Shown: positions 16,259 through 24,807 of the stretch, in pieces
Layout: the number at the start of each line of letters is the position of its first letter
How positions within the stretch are numbered: the stretch's first letter is position 1
Source: JBELHR01 sp049607205
Lineage (GTDB): Bacteria > Bacteroidota > Bacteroidia > Flavobacteriales > Flavobacteriaceae
Length of the DNA: 38,486 nt
Assembly: GCA_049607205.1 (NCBI GenBank)
Contig: JBMYWH010000021.1
Location: forward strand, 1-38,486
Direction of reading: 5' to 3'
The notes under the pieces: generated by a model
What the model was told of the DNA's origin: nothing
Databases searched by the model: none
What the model saw: the letters and a program-made list of their open reading frames with translations, nothing else
Position numbers and translations under genes: made by a program

Positions 16259-16774
16259 CTATTCAGTCATTCCTAATTTTGCTTGTACATCTTTTAAAAG
16301 GTCTTCTCCTTTGTCATAAATGATTAATCCTTTTCCAGGAGCTGAATCAAATACGTATACAATTCCTTTTTCTTTTGCAACATCCGTAATTGCTTGCATT
16401 GCTTTTTCAAGAATTGGGTTTAATTTATCAACCTCTTTCTTTTGAAGCTCTTCTCTAGCAGCAGCTTGCATTTGTTGAATTCTCTGTTGCTCAGCTTGAA
16501 CCTCTACCATTCTCTTTTGGTTCATTTCATCAGTCTGAGAAGCTTGTTCAGTGCTGTATCTTTCTAATTTAGCTTTTAAAGCATCATCTGCAGCCTTGAT
16601 GTCATCAGAATAGGTTTTAGTTAACTTTGTTAACTCAACATTTAATGCTTTAGTCTCAGGAAGAGAAGCGATTAATTGTTCCGTATTGATGTGAGCTACT
16701 TTTTGAGCCTGTCCAACTTGAGTAAATCCTAATGCAAAGATTGCTAAAACAAGTAAAGTTCTAAATTGTTTCAT
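16259..16774 (-). CDS. OmpH/Skp-family periplasmic chaperone (second copy)
   Basis: 171 residues from the ATG at 16774; the frame could also use a TTG four codons upstream, but MKQFRTLLVLAIFALGF is the natural signal peptide, cleaved near GQAQ. The mature start KVAHINTEQLIASLPE is the Skp/OmpH signature, followed by a long charged coiled coil (about 50-130, with QQRIQQMQAAAREEL) and the C-terminal KGIVYVFDSAPGKG strand region. Skp-type chaperones are trimers whose helical arms hold unfolded outer-membrane proteins on their way to BamA. It is the last gene before a strong terminator and lies next to a paralogue and bamA, matching that role. Confidence 0.93.
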   Translation of the reverse strand: MKQFRTLLVLAIFALGFTQVGQAQKVAHINTEQLIASLPETKALNVELTKLTKTYSDDIKAADDALKAKLERYSTEQASQTDEMNQKRMVEVQAEQQRIQQMQAAAREELQKKEVDKLNPILEKAMQAITDVAKEKGIVYVFDSAPGKGLIIYDKGEDLLKDVQAKLGMTE

Positions 16775-16800
16775 CGTTATTTTCAATTTTAATTAAGGTT

Positions 16801-17547
16801 CTATTTAATACTATCTTTTTGTTTATTTCGTTCTTGAAGAGCCTTTAATCGCGCTTCCTTTTTTGCGAGCATGACTGAGTCTCTTTTTGCCTTGGCTGCA
16901 AGCTTGGCTTGTCGCTGGGCATCCAATTGTGATTGTCTTGTATCAATGATTTCTTTATCAATGCTACTTAAACTATCACGACTGTTTATTTTTTCTTCTC
17001 GTAGCTTTTCTTTCTCCGTTTTATTGATGGATCTAACCACGAGGTCGCTAATATCGTATTTTTTATTGGAATATAGCATAATCAAATCGCTAGATCTGTC
17101 TACTACAAAATCATATTTTCCTCTTTTTGCAATTTCTTGTATTGCATTATAGACTTGATCTTGAATAGGAGCTACTAATTGAGCTCTCAATTTAAATAAT
17201 GATCCTTCCGGTCCAAAAAATGAAAGTTCAATTTTTTTATATTCTAATTCCTTTAAATAAATTTCATCCTCCTTATTCTCTATAAGAGTTTCGGTAAGCA
17301 ATATACGCTGTTGCTCTAACTCTAATTTCATTTGATCGATCTCTCCTTTGAGCTGACTTAATGCTGTGTTCCAAAGAATAACTTTTTGATCTAATTCTAA
17401 CTGTGCGCTTTGGTAGTCCGGTATTTCTTTGAGGATATAATTCATATCCACATAAGCAAGTTTTTGGGCTTTCTGACCATAGATACACACGGTGAATAAA
17501 AGTAGTACAATACTTAAATTACGTTTGTATGTCTCTAATACTATCAT
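16801..17547 (-). CDS. OmpH/Skp-family periplasmic chaperone (first copy)
   Basis: 248 residues from the ATG 17547, chosen because it lies just after the bamA stop and leads straight into a signal peptide (NLSIVLLLFTVCIYGQ); the longer frame overlaps bamA. The mature protein opens KLAYVDMNYILKEIPDYQ, as in OmpH, then a coiled coil (about 50-120) and KYDFVVDRSSDLIM. It is longer than its neighbour because of a very basic C-terminal tail of about 60 residues rich in K, R, A and Q, which Skp proteins usually lack. The paralogue follows, 26 bases after its stop. Likely role: periplasmic delivery of outer-membrane proteins to BamA. Confidence 0.9.
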   Translation of the reverse strand: MIVLETYKRNLSIVLLLFTVCIYGQKAQKLAYVDMNYILKEIPDYQSAQLELDQKVILWNTALSQLKGEIDQMKLELEQQRILLTETLIENKEDEIYLKELEYKKIELSFFGPEGSLFKLRAQLVAPIQDQVYNAIQEIAKRGKYDFVVDRSSDLIMLYSNKKYDISDLVVRSINKTEKEKLREEKINSRDSLSSIDKEIIDTRQSQLDAQRQAKLAAKAKRDSVMLAKKEARLKALQERNKQKDSIK

Positions 17548-17564
17548 AAAAATCGTGCCAAAGA

Positions 17565-20135
17565 TTAGAATTGCTGACCAATAATGAAATGGGTTTGCCA
17601 TCCTGAGATTTGTGAAGAACCAGGTATCGGGTCAAATCCATATGCAAAATCAATTCCTAACAGACCGAAGGCAGGCATGAAAATTCTCAGTCCTAAACCT
17701 GCTGATTTTTGAAGTTGGAAAGGATTAAATTCTTCCACTTCATTAAATGACGCACCCGCTTCTAAAAACCCTAAGGCATAGATAGAAGCACTTGGTTTAA
17801 GCGTAATTGGATAACGAGCCTCTAAAGTGAATTTATCATAGATCACTCCTCCTTCTGGAGTTGATAATCTGGCATTGTCATAACCTCTAAGAGCAATTGT
17901 TTCACGACCATCTAACTGGTAGGTAGCCATACCATCTCCTCCGAGGAAATAACGCTCAAATGGTGTATATCCTACATCCTCATTATAATATCCTAAGAAC
18001 CCAAATTCGGCATTAGTCATCAATGTAAGTTTACCTACGATAGGGGTGTACCACCTAGCTTTAAGGTTAACTTTATAATATTCTAACCACTTATAACGTT
18101 CTTCTTCTGTCATTTCTGGATCAGTATAATCCTTGTCATTAAATGCTGAATAAGGTAAGGTAAACCATGCTGCAGCACTAATTTCTGATCCTGACGTTGG
18201 GAATATAACAGAAGGTCCAGCAGAGTTACGAGTAAGTTCAATACCATAAGAGATATTGTTGTAGTTACCGTTGTTTGATTGTAGGTTTCCAATTTGATAA
18301 TTTCTCAAGTCGTAACTTTCCACGTTGATGGTTTGTCTTAAGTAGAAATAATCATCTGGCCATTTCAACCTTTTCCCAAGTCCAATACTACCACCGATAA
18401 TACTCATTCCTTGAGTTTTATCAACATCATAGGTTTGATAGTCATAACCGTATTGGTTCGAGTTATATACCGAGAAGTTTAATCCTTTAGGAGCTTTACC
18501 GCCTAACCAAGGCTCGGAGAAGGAGAAGCTATAAGTTGAGTAAAACTGACTTTTCTGTAATCTCAAAGATAATTGTTGACCATCTCCAGAAGGCAGTGGT
18601 TTGTAATAGTCTTTGTTAAATACGTTGGCAATAGAGAAGTTGTTGAATGTTAGCCCAAGCGTTCCGATAAAAGATCCTCCACCGTATCCTCCCTGAAGCT
18701 CGATCTGAGAAGTTCCGGTTTCAGCTACGGTATATTCAATATCTACTGTTTTATCTGTATAGTTAGGGATGACATCTGGCACAATGTTCTCCGCATCGAA
18801 GAATCCAGTTTGTCCAATTTCACGAATCGAACGGATAATTGCATCTTTTGAGAAAAGGTCACCCGGACGTGTGAAAATTGATCTCATGATCACATGGTCA
18901 TTGGTTTTATCATTTCCTTGTACGGTAATCCTTTTTATGGTTGCTTTTTCATCTTCAGAAATTCTAATCTCAACATTAATCGTGTCATTGATCACACTTG
19001 TTTCAACTGGACTTACTTGAGCAAATAGGAATCCACTGTTACTATATAAAGTCTGAATGTCTTGAGAGTCTGGCGAACCATCTCCTGTAACACGTTCTTT
19101 TAGGATTTCTCCGTTGTAAGTTTCACCTTCTTCGATACCCAATATACTCGATAAGTAAGCATCTGTGTAGGATTTGTTTCCTAAGAATTCAATGTTTCCA
19201 AAATAATATTTACTTCCTTCTTCTAAATCAATATCAATATTTATTGTTCCATCAGGGTTGTCTGTTATTTTAGTTCCTAAAATTCGAGCATCTCTATAAC
19301 CAAGTCTTGAATATTCTGATACAATAGATCTCAAGTCTTCTTGAAATTTTTCATCTACTAGTTTTGAAGCTTTCCAAACGCGATATAAAGCTTTTTGTTT
19401 GGTGCTTTTCATGAATGATCGAACCTTCTCTGAAGTTACCTCTTCATTACCGTTGATGGTGATATTTGCAATCTTTACTTTTTCACCTTTATCAATATTC
19501 ACAATCATATTCACCGCATTGGTATTAGCAGTGTCCTTAACAGTGTTAATATTAACCTTGGTGTTTAAATATCCTTTGTCCGTAAATTGCTTTTTAAAGT
19601 AATTTGTAGAAGTCACCATTAAGTTATCAGTGATCATGGCCCCAGGCTTTAATTCTGTATCGTCTGCCAAGGATTTTTGTTTCCCTTTTGAAACTCCATT
19701 TATTCGGACTTCATTTAACTGAGGGAGTTCTTCAACTCTAAACTCTAGATAGATTTCATCTCCTTCAAGTTTTTCCACATAAACATCTACATTCGAAAAC
19801 TGTTTAGTGTCGTAAAGTTTCTTGATGGCACTAGATAATTTATCTCCAGGAATGCGAACCTTTTGACCTGTTTCAAGACCTGTAAAAAGTTTCACTGTGT
19901 TTTCTCCAAATTTTTGTAAACCGGTAACACGTATTCCACCCAGGGTGTATTCCTTTTTGGAAACAAAATTAGTTATAGCTAAAGTTTGTTTTTTAGGCGC
20001 TAGGGTATCGTTAACTACCTCGTTAGTCATCCCAGAATTTTCTGGTGTTGTGGCAGTTTGAGTTTCCTGAGAAAATATAGGAAGTGTCCCCAATAGGGTG
20101 ATAAGAAGGGTAGTAATCTTAAGCTTCATGTTCAT
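17565..20135 (-). CDS. bamA: Outer-membrane protein assembly factor BamA
   Basis: 856 residues, usual for Bacteroidota BamA. It has a signal peptide (LITLLGTLPIFSQ), then five POTRA domains (about 50-465; for example YTLGGIRVTGLQKFGENTV and VKIANITINGNEEVTSEKV) and a 16-strand Omp85 barrel ending GQQF with terminal phenylalanine. The barrel holds the conserved FLGGDGMATYQL region and the following RGYDNARL, where the RGY motif of lid loop L6 is intact. It folds and inserts outer-membrane proteins. The start overlaps uppS by 17 bases (11 if the second ATG at 20129 is used). Upstream lie uppS and porG, downstream two Skp-like chaperones. Confidence 0.97.
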   Translation of the reverse strand: MNMKLKITTLLITLLGTLPIFSQETQTATTPENSGMTNEVVNDTLAPKKQTLAITNFVSKKEYTLGGIRVTGLQKFGENTVKLFTGLETGQKVRIPGDKLSSAIKKLYDTKQFSNVDVYVEKLEGDEIYLEFRVEELPQLNEVRINGVSKGKQKSLADDTELKPGAMITDNLMVTSTNYFKKQFTDKGYLNTKVNINTVKDTANTNAVNMIVNIDKGEKVKIANITINGNEEVTSEKVRSFMKSTKQKALYRVWKASKLVDEKFQEDLRSIVSEYSRLGYRDARILGTKITDNPDGTINIDIDLEEGSKYYFGNIEFLGNKSYTDAYLSSILGIEEGETYNGEILKERVTGDGSPDSQDIQTLYSNSGFLFAQVSPVETSVINDTINVEIRISEDEKATIKRITVQGNDKTNDHVIMRSIFTRPGDLFSKDAIIRSIREIGQTGFFDAENIVPDVIPNYTDKTVDIEYTVAETGTSQIELQGGYGGGSFIGTLGLTFNNFSIANVFNKDYYKPLPSGDGQQLSLRLQKSQFYSTYSFSFSEPWLGGKAPKGLNFSVYNSNQYGYDYQTYDVDKTQGMSIIGGSIGLGKRLKWPDDYFYLRQTINVESYDLRNYQIGNLQSNNGNYNNISYGIELTRNSAGPSVIFPTSGSEISAAAWFTLPYSAFNDKDYTDPEMTEEERYKWLEYYKVNLKARWYTPIVGKLTLMTNAEFGFLGYYNEDVGYTPFERYFLGGDGMATYQLDGRETIALRGYDNARLSTPEGGVIYDKFTLEARYPITLKPSASIYALGFLEAGASFNEVEEFNPFQLQKSAGLGLRIFMPAFGLLGIDFAYGFDPIPGSSQISGWQTHFIIGQQF

Positions 20136-20880
20136 TTAAATCATCTATTTGTTCACTCGTTTTACCGAAGCGTCTCTCTCTTTTTTGATAATCAAGTATT
20201 GCATTTTCTAAATGGTCTTTGTCAAATTCGGGCCAATGTACGTCTGTAAAGTACAATTCAGAATAGGCTATTTGCCAAAGTAGATAGTTGCTAATACGTT
20301 GTTCTCCACTTGTTCGAATTAACAAGTCGACATCAGGCAAAGTAAACGTATATAAATGATTATTTATAATTTTTTCATCAATTTCTTCAATCTCAAGCTC
20401 ATTATTAACAACTTTTCTTGAGATTTCCTTAACAACCTTTACGATTTCTTCTCTAGAACCATAGTTTAAGGCAAGTGTTAAGGTGATTTTTGTGTTATTC
20501 TCAGTAGCCTCAAACACTTCTTGAAGTTCTTTTTGTGCCCTTTGAGGTAATTTAGAAATATCTCCAATTGCTCTAAGTCGAACATTGTTTTTCATTAGAG
20601 ATTTGAGTTCTTTCTTTAAAGAAGAAGCTAGCAAGGTCATTAAAGTTTCAACCTCTAACTTAGGCCTTTTCCAATTCTCTGTACTGAAGGCATATAAGGT
20701 AAGATATTCTACCCCAAATTCTGCTGAGGCTTCAAGCACCTTTCGCACCGTTGAGACTCCTTTTTTATGGCCGAAGGCACGCGGTCTCCCTTTTTTCTTA
20801 GCCCATCGACCATTTCCATCCATAATAATGGCAATATGTCGTGGGATTCTATTGATGTTTAATTTTCTTTCTTTTTCCAT
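20119..20880 (-). CDS. uppS: Undecaprenyl diphosphate synthase (cis-isoprenyl transferase)
   Basis: 253 residues from the ATG at 20880, which shares bases with the porG stop (TAATG); upstream ATGs at 20904 and 20886 exist, but this one gives the usual family N terminus. It makes C55 undecaprenyl diphosphate, the lipid carrier for cell-wall precursors, from FPP and IPP. Visible motifs: HIAIIMDGNGRWA with catalytic Asp21, GHKKG, YLTLYAFSTENWKRP, NYGSREEI and LLIRTSGEQRISNYLLWQIA. Coupled to porG upstream and overlapping bamA downstream, it lies in a conserved envelope operon. Confidence 0.97.
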   Translation of the reverse strand: MEKERKLNINRIPRHIAIIMDGNGRWAKKKGRPRAFGHKKGVSTVRKVLEASAEFGVEYLTLYAFSTENWKRPKLEVETLMTLLASSLKKELKSLMKNNVRLRAIGDISKLPQRAQKELQEVFEATENNTKITLTLALNYGSREEIVKVVKEISRKVVNNELEIEEIDEKIINNHLYTFTLPDVDLLIRTSGEQRISNYLLWQIAYSELYFTDVHWPEFDKDHLENAILDYQKRERRFGKTSEQIDDLNEHEA

Positions 20881-21545
20881 TACCATCTTGGTGTCGTATA
20901 ACATTTATCTCTTCCAAAGGTATATTGCAAGCTGAAGCCCGTATAAATATACCAATCATTGCGACTGTTCAGGTTTTGAGGCTCTTTTTTATCAATCCAA
21001 TTATCTAATTCGTCATCAAATAAATACTGAGCTCTCGATTCTACTGCGAAGGCAATATTACTAAAAACTTTTGTTTTATATCCTATTCCGACAGGAATCC
21101 CTAGAACCAATTTTTTATTGTAATTCACAGCGGCTAGTTGAGCAATTAAATAGGGGGTACTGTTCTTGTTTTTATGAGGAACTTGATATTCAAAAAAATT
21201 AAATTCAACCCCAGCTGTAAATTCTTGAATGTCGATACGTGAATCATTATTGAGATCTGTAATTCCGGTGTCGATATCCGTAAAAGTACTTTGTTGGTAT
21301 AGATTGGTCGGTAAATAAGAGTAACTAAATCGATAAGACCAGCGCTTACTTGTGTTGTATTTAAAGATAAGTCCACCACCCAAGCTGGAAGATTTTTCAA
21401 GACTGTTTATCTGGTCGTTCAGTACTGTGGTGACCCCTATACTTGGTCCTATTTCAAAGCGTTGAGCTGAAATTAGAGGGGACCAAAGAAAGATTGTAAG
21501 TCCTACGAGAACCTTTATTTTTTTATATATAATTGGATTTTTCAC
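20880..21545 (-). CDS. porG: PorG (DUF6089) type IX secretion outer-membrane protein
   Basis: 221 residues with a signal peptide ending SPLISAQ and an eight-strand-like barrel (RFEIGPSIGVTTVL, WYIYTGFSLQYTFG). The DUF6089-like pattern and the position directly upstream of uppS-bamA, the same order as around porG in Porphyromonas gingivalis, support PorG, a partner of the PorK/PorN rings. The C-terminal tail after the last strand, RDKCYTTPRW, is unusual for a barrel but recurs in this family as far as I recall. Its stop overlaps the uppS start, and nadK ends 12 bases upstream. The family call is good; function in secretion follows from homology and synteny. Confidence 0.8.
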   Translation of the reverse strand: MKNPIIYKKIKVLVGLTIFLWSPLISAQRFEIGPSIGVTTVLNDQINSLEKSSSLGGGLIFKYNTSKRWSYRFSYSYLPTNLYQQSTFTDIDTGITDLNNDSRIDIQEFTAGVEFNFFEYQVPHKNKNSTPYLIAQLAAVNYNKKLVLGIPVGIGYKTKVFSNIAFAVESRAQYLFDDELDNWIDKKEPQNLNSRNDWYIYTGFSLQYTFGRDKCYTTPRW

Positions 21546-21557
21546 CTAGCCTCTTAA

Positions 21558-22454
21558 CTATTTATGATTTCTAGTATCTTCTCCCCAAAGTAATTTTGAT
21601 CTGAGGGTTTTGTAAAAACTATTTTCTTCCAATTCTATTATAGAGACCTTAAATTGAGCCTTTTTTATAATAAGTTCAGTGTCTCCTGTTAGGGTGAAAA
21701 TGCGTGAATCTAAGGAAAGAAGGAACTCTTTATCTCTTCCCTGAACTTTAAGACTAATTTCAGTATTGTCAGACACTACCAACGGCCTTGCGTTTAAATT
21801 ATGAGGTGCAATAGGACTAAGAACTAAACTTTTTGAGTCACTATCAATCACAGGTCCTCCGCAACTTAAGGAATATCCAGTAGATCCTGTTGGGGTTGCC
21901 ACTATAAGTCCGTCTGCCCAATAATTAGTTAAATAATCACCATTTAAATGAGTTTCTATTCCAATCATGGAAGCTGTGTTTTTTCTCGATACAGAGATCT
22001 CGTTCAAGGCAAAATTACTTTCTGAACTTTCAAGTTGTTTGGGATTAAGGCCTACTTCAAGTAAAGTCTTTTTATTGATTTTATATTTCTCGGAAAGTAA
22101 GGCTTGAAAGGCTAGCTTTATTTCACCTTTTTGTACTGTTGCCAGAAAACCAAGTCGACCTGTATTGATCCCAAGAATAGGGGTGTTACTGTTTTTTATA
22201 AAATGGATCGCCCTTAAGATGGTTCCGTCTCCTCCAATGGTAAATAATATGTCAACCTTAGAATCAGGTGCTAATTGCTTAGATATACAACTTGATTGAT
22301 TTCCTAATACGCCATTTTCTCTTAACTGTTTCTCATATTTTGCTTCAATACAAAGCTCTATGTTGTTGGATCGAATCAACTCTAATAGCTCCAGGACATA
22401 ATCCTTAGTGTCAGCATAATATGTTTGTCCATAAAGGGCAACTTTTTTAATCAT
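21558..22454 (-). CDS. nadK: NAD kinase
   Basis: 298 residues, normal length. Phosphorylates NAD to NADP in the cytoplasm. The GGDGT motif is present in FTIGGDGTILRAI, with NTGRLGFLA, LNEISVSRK and the nucleotide-binding DGLIVATPTGSTGYSLSCGG. Its start overlaps the end of the CBS-domain gene by four bases (ATGA type), and porG follows after 12 bases, so it is part of the envelope operon. No missing residues were noticed. Confidence 0.97.
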   Translation of the reverse strand: MIKKVALYGQTYYADTKDYVLELLELIRSNNIELCIEAKYEKQLRENGVLGNQSSCISKQLAPDSKVDILFTIGGDGTILRAIHFIKNSNTPILGINTGRLGFLATVQKGEIKLAFQALLSEKYKINKKTLLEVGLNPKQLESSESNFALNEISVSRKNTASMIGIETHLNGDYLTNYWADGLIVATPTGSTGYSLSCGGPVIDSDSKSLVLSPIAPHNLNARPLVVSDNTEISLKVQGRDKEFLLSLDSRIFTLTGDTELIIKKAQFKVSIIELEENSFYKTLRSKLLWGEDTRNHK

Positions 22455-23119
22455 ACGTTTAGAAATTTATTAAGGTAATCTGACCTGTCCTTCAATTCGT
22501 TTTGGTAGGCGTCATCCACATGATTACTTAGGATATGATAATTCTGAGCACGAAGAACTTGAAGAATTTCGTTAATTTCTATGCTTTTAATCCTAAGGTA
22601 CAAAGTGTTTCTAGACTCCGTCTTTTCTAATGAAAATATCAATAATATTTCGGCTCTATGCTGTTCAATACTATGAGTTAGTTTAGCAATGCTGTTTTGC
22701 TTAGGGTTAAAATGAATGAGGACGTCATTTGCATCTTCCATTAAACTGGGATTGTCTCCTAGAGAACCAATAAATTCTAAACTGTCAAAATATCCCAAGT
22801 AAAAGCCCTTGTCCATTACCGGAAGTATAGTGGTTTGAGCATTGATGATTTTTTTAAAGCAAGTCATCCAATCTGCATCTTTTGAAACAAAAGTTTCATC
22901 GATCAAATATAAATGATCTTTCAATAGAGAGGGTTCCTCTTCAAATGAGATCAAATCCTCACTAGAAATTATGCCCAATAAAAGATCGTCACTACAAACC
23001 GGTAAACTGCTGTAAATACTTTTTTCAACTTTTAGAAAGCAATCACTCAAAGGCATGTCAATAGCTAAAGGCTCGAGGTCTCTAGATAATAGTTCGAATA
23101 TGTAATTAAAATGAGTCAA
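22451..23119 (-). CDS. CBS-domain protein, possible regulatory partner of NAD kinase
   Basis: 222 residues with a TTG start at 23119; the first in-frame ATG is codon 22 and would cut the first CBS strand region. Two CBS motifs fill the first ~125 residues (YSSLPVCSDDLLLGIISSED and QTTILPVMDKGFYLGYFDS), followed by an ACT-like or other alpha/beta tail (LYLRIKSIEINEILQVLRAQ). CBS pairs usually bind adenosine nucleotides such as AMP, ATP or NAD derivatives and control an attached or partner protein. With no catalytic domain and a four-base overlap with nadK, it probably reports nucleotide state. The partner is not known. It heads the minus-strand envelope operon. Confidence 0.8.
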   Translation of the reverse strand: MTHFNYIFELLSRDLEPLAIDMPLSDCFLKVEKSIYSSLPVCSDDLLLGIISSEDLISFEEEPSLLKDHLYLIDETFVSKDADWMTCFKKIINAQTTILPVMDKGFYLGYFDSLEFIGSLGDNPSLMEDANDVLIHFNPKQNSIAKLTHSIEQHRAEILLIFSLEKTESRNTLYLRIKSIEINEILQVLRAQNYHILSNHVDDAYQNELKDRSDYLNKFLNV

Positions 23120-23147
23120 AAGCCTTATTTTTGCGCTATAAATTTGC

Positions 23148-23176
23148 TTGTATGCTAAATTACGGCAATATTTTTG
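23148..23176 (+). promoter_or_regulatory. Promoter of pdxJ (TTG-N18-TATTTTTG)
   Basis: TTG at 23148-23150 and TATTTTTG at 23169-23176, 18 bases apart, match both Bacteroidota sigma boxes. The predicted start leaves a leader of about 30 bases before the ATG at 23212. Two other TAnnTTTG matches (23126-23133 and 23139-23146) lack a spaced TTG. Confidence 0.6.
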
Positions 23177-23211
23177 GCTAACCTAAAAAGATAATTTGAA
23201 AAAACAGAAGG

Positions 23212-23946
23212 ATGTGTAAATTAAGTGTTAATGTAAATAAAATAGCAACCCTTAGAAATTCAAGAGGTGGAGATGTTCCTAATTTAGTAAAAACAGCTTT
23301 AGATATTGAGCGTTTTGGTTCTCAGGGAATTACGGTTCATCCTCGTCCTGATGAGAGACATATTCGTTATCAAGACGCTAGAGATTTAAAAGAAGTGATT
23401 GCTACGGAACTAAATATTGAAGGGAATCCAATTCCATCTTTCTTTAATTTGGTTATGGAGGTTAAACCGGCTCAAGTGACTTTGGTTCCTGATGCGGTGA
23501 CGAATTTGACTTCTGACGCAGGATGGGATACGATAGAACATCACGATTTTTTGAAAGAGCAGATTGCTAAGTTTAAGGCAGCCGGTATTAGAACTTCAAT
23601 CTTTGTAGATCCAGTTGTAGCGCAAATTGAAGGCGCTGCAAAGACAGGTACAGATAGAATCGAATTGTATACTGAGAGCTTTGCTCATGGTTTCAGTCTT
23701 GGAAATAAAGAAGCTATCTTGCCTTATATTGCTGCGGCTAAAAGAGCCCATGAATTAGGTTTAGGAATTAATGCAGGTCATGATTTGAGCCTTGATAATA
23801 TTGAGTTTTTTGTAGGGAATATTCCTCATTTGGCGGAAGTTTCTATAGGGCATGCACTAATTTCTGAATCCTTGTATTTAGGTTTGGAAAACGTGGTGAA
23901 CTTATACTTGTCTAAAATTGAAAAAGGAATGCAATCATGGAAATAG
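23212..23946 (+). CDS. pdxJ: Pyridoxine 5'-phosphate synthase
   Basis: 244 residues, the usual length. Condenses 1-deoxyxylulose 5-phosphate with 3-amino-2-oxopropyl phosphate to make pyridoxine phosphate in the DXP-dependent B6 pathway. The N terminus KLSVNVNKIATLRNSRGG, the QGITVHPRPDERHI segment, FFNLVMEV and the C-terminal NAGHDLSLDN and VSIGHALISE are family signatures; the catalytic His and Glu regions are intact. It ends ten bases inside the downstream hydrolase gene, suggesting coupling. It diverges from the CBS-nadK operon. Confidence 0.97.
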   Translation: MCKLSVNVNKIATLRNSRGGDVPNLVKTALDIERFGSQGITVHPRPDERHIRYQDARDLKEVIATELNIEGNPIPSFFNLVMEVKPAQVTLVPDAVTNLTSDAGWDTIEHHDFLKEQIAKFKAAGIRTSIFVDPVVAQIEGAAKTGTDRIELYTESFAHGFSLGNKEAILPYIAAAKRAHELGLGINAGHDLSLDNIEFFVGNIPHLAEVSIGHALISESLYLGLENVVNLYLSKIEKGMQSWK

Positions 23947-24719
23947 TACATTCACGTGTTCTGGGCCAGGGATCTGAGCATTTGATTATACTCCACGGTT
24001 ATTTCGGTATGGGAGATAATTGGAAAACACTTGGAATGCAGTTTGCAAAATTCTATACTGTCCACCTAATTGATCAAAGAAATCACGGAAGGAGTTTTCA
24101 TTCGGAAGAGTTTGATTATGAATTGATGTGTGATGATCTCAAACATTATATGGATGAGAATCAGATTCAAAATGCTGTTATTCTTGGACATTCTATGGGA
24201 GGAAAGACGGCAATGAGCTTTGCGGTGGAACATCCTGAGAGAGTGAAGTCGCTTATAGTTGCGGACATAGGCCCTCAAAATTATCCTCCACACCATGAAT
24301 TGATACTTCAAGCCTTGAATAGTGTAGATTTTATTAAAGTAGGAAGCCGTCAAGAGATTGAAGAGGTCCTAAAAAAGAATATTACAGAAGCAGGAGTCAG
24401 GCAGTTTTTGATGAAAAGTGTCTACAGAGTGGATAAAACTTCTTTTGGATTTAGATTTAATTTAAGTGCCTTAACAGAACACAATAATGAGGTAGGGGCT
24501 CCACTGCCTTCTTTTACCGAGTATTTAGGACCTGCTTTGTTTTTGAAAGGTGGGGACTCTGGCTATTTGAGTCTGTCAGATACCGCACTTATTGAGGCCC
24601 ACTTCCCCAATTTTGAGATGGTAGAAATTCCGAATGCCGGACATTGGTTGCATGCAGAAAATCCACAGGATTTCCTTAAAGCCTGCTTTTTATTTTTAGG
24701 TGTAGAAGAAATAGCCTGA
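23937..24719 (+). CDS. Alpha/beta-hydrolase esterase, YbfF/ABHD11-like
   Basis: 260 residues, overlapping pdxJ by ten bases. Alpha/beta-hydrolase fold: oxyanion HGYFGMGDNW, LIDQRNHGRS, nucleophile elbow GHSMGGKTAMSF (serine near residue 82), a later acidic residue around GGDSGYLS and the catalytic histidine in AGHWLHAENP. The LHGYFGMGDNW and DQRNHGRS motifs are typical of the YbfF group, which hydrolyses short-chain acyl esters or thioesters. The natural substrate is unknown, and a link to vitamin B6 is not implied by the overlap. Confidence 0.9.
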   Translation: MEIVHSRVLGQGSEHLIILHGYFGMGDNWKTLGMQFAKFYTVHLIDQRNHGRSFHSEEFDYELMCDDLKHYMDENQIQNAVILGHSMGGKTAMSFAVEHPERVKSLIVADIGPQNYPPHHELILQALNSVDFIKVGSRQEIEEVLKKNITEAGVRQFLMKSVYRVDKTSFGFRFNLSALTEHNNEVGAPLPSFTEYLGPALFLKGGDSGYLSLSDTALIEAHFPNFEMVEIPNAGHWLHAENPQDFLKACFLFLGVEEIA

Positions 24720-24738
24720 AATAGAGTTTGTTAAAGGG

Positions 24739-24769
24739 TTGTAGAATTCTATAAAAAGTAGTAATTTTG
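24739..24769 (+). promoter_or_regulatory. Promoter of tig (TTG-N20-TAATTTTG)
   Basis: TTG at 24739-24741 and TAATTTTG at 24762-24769, spaced 20 bases, match the Bacteroidota housekeeping consensus. The ATG at 24808 follows after a leader of about 30 bases. Confidence 0.65.
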
Positions 24770-24807
24770 CAGCCAATTTCGTAAGAATTAAGACAAAAAG
24801 AGTAAAA

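Noticed and set aside
20585..20935. 116-codon plus-strand ORF opposite uppS
   Set aside because: Antisense shadow of uppS, with no family resemblance or start signal.
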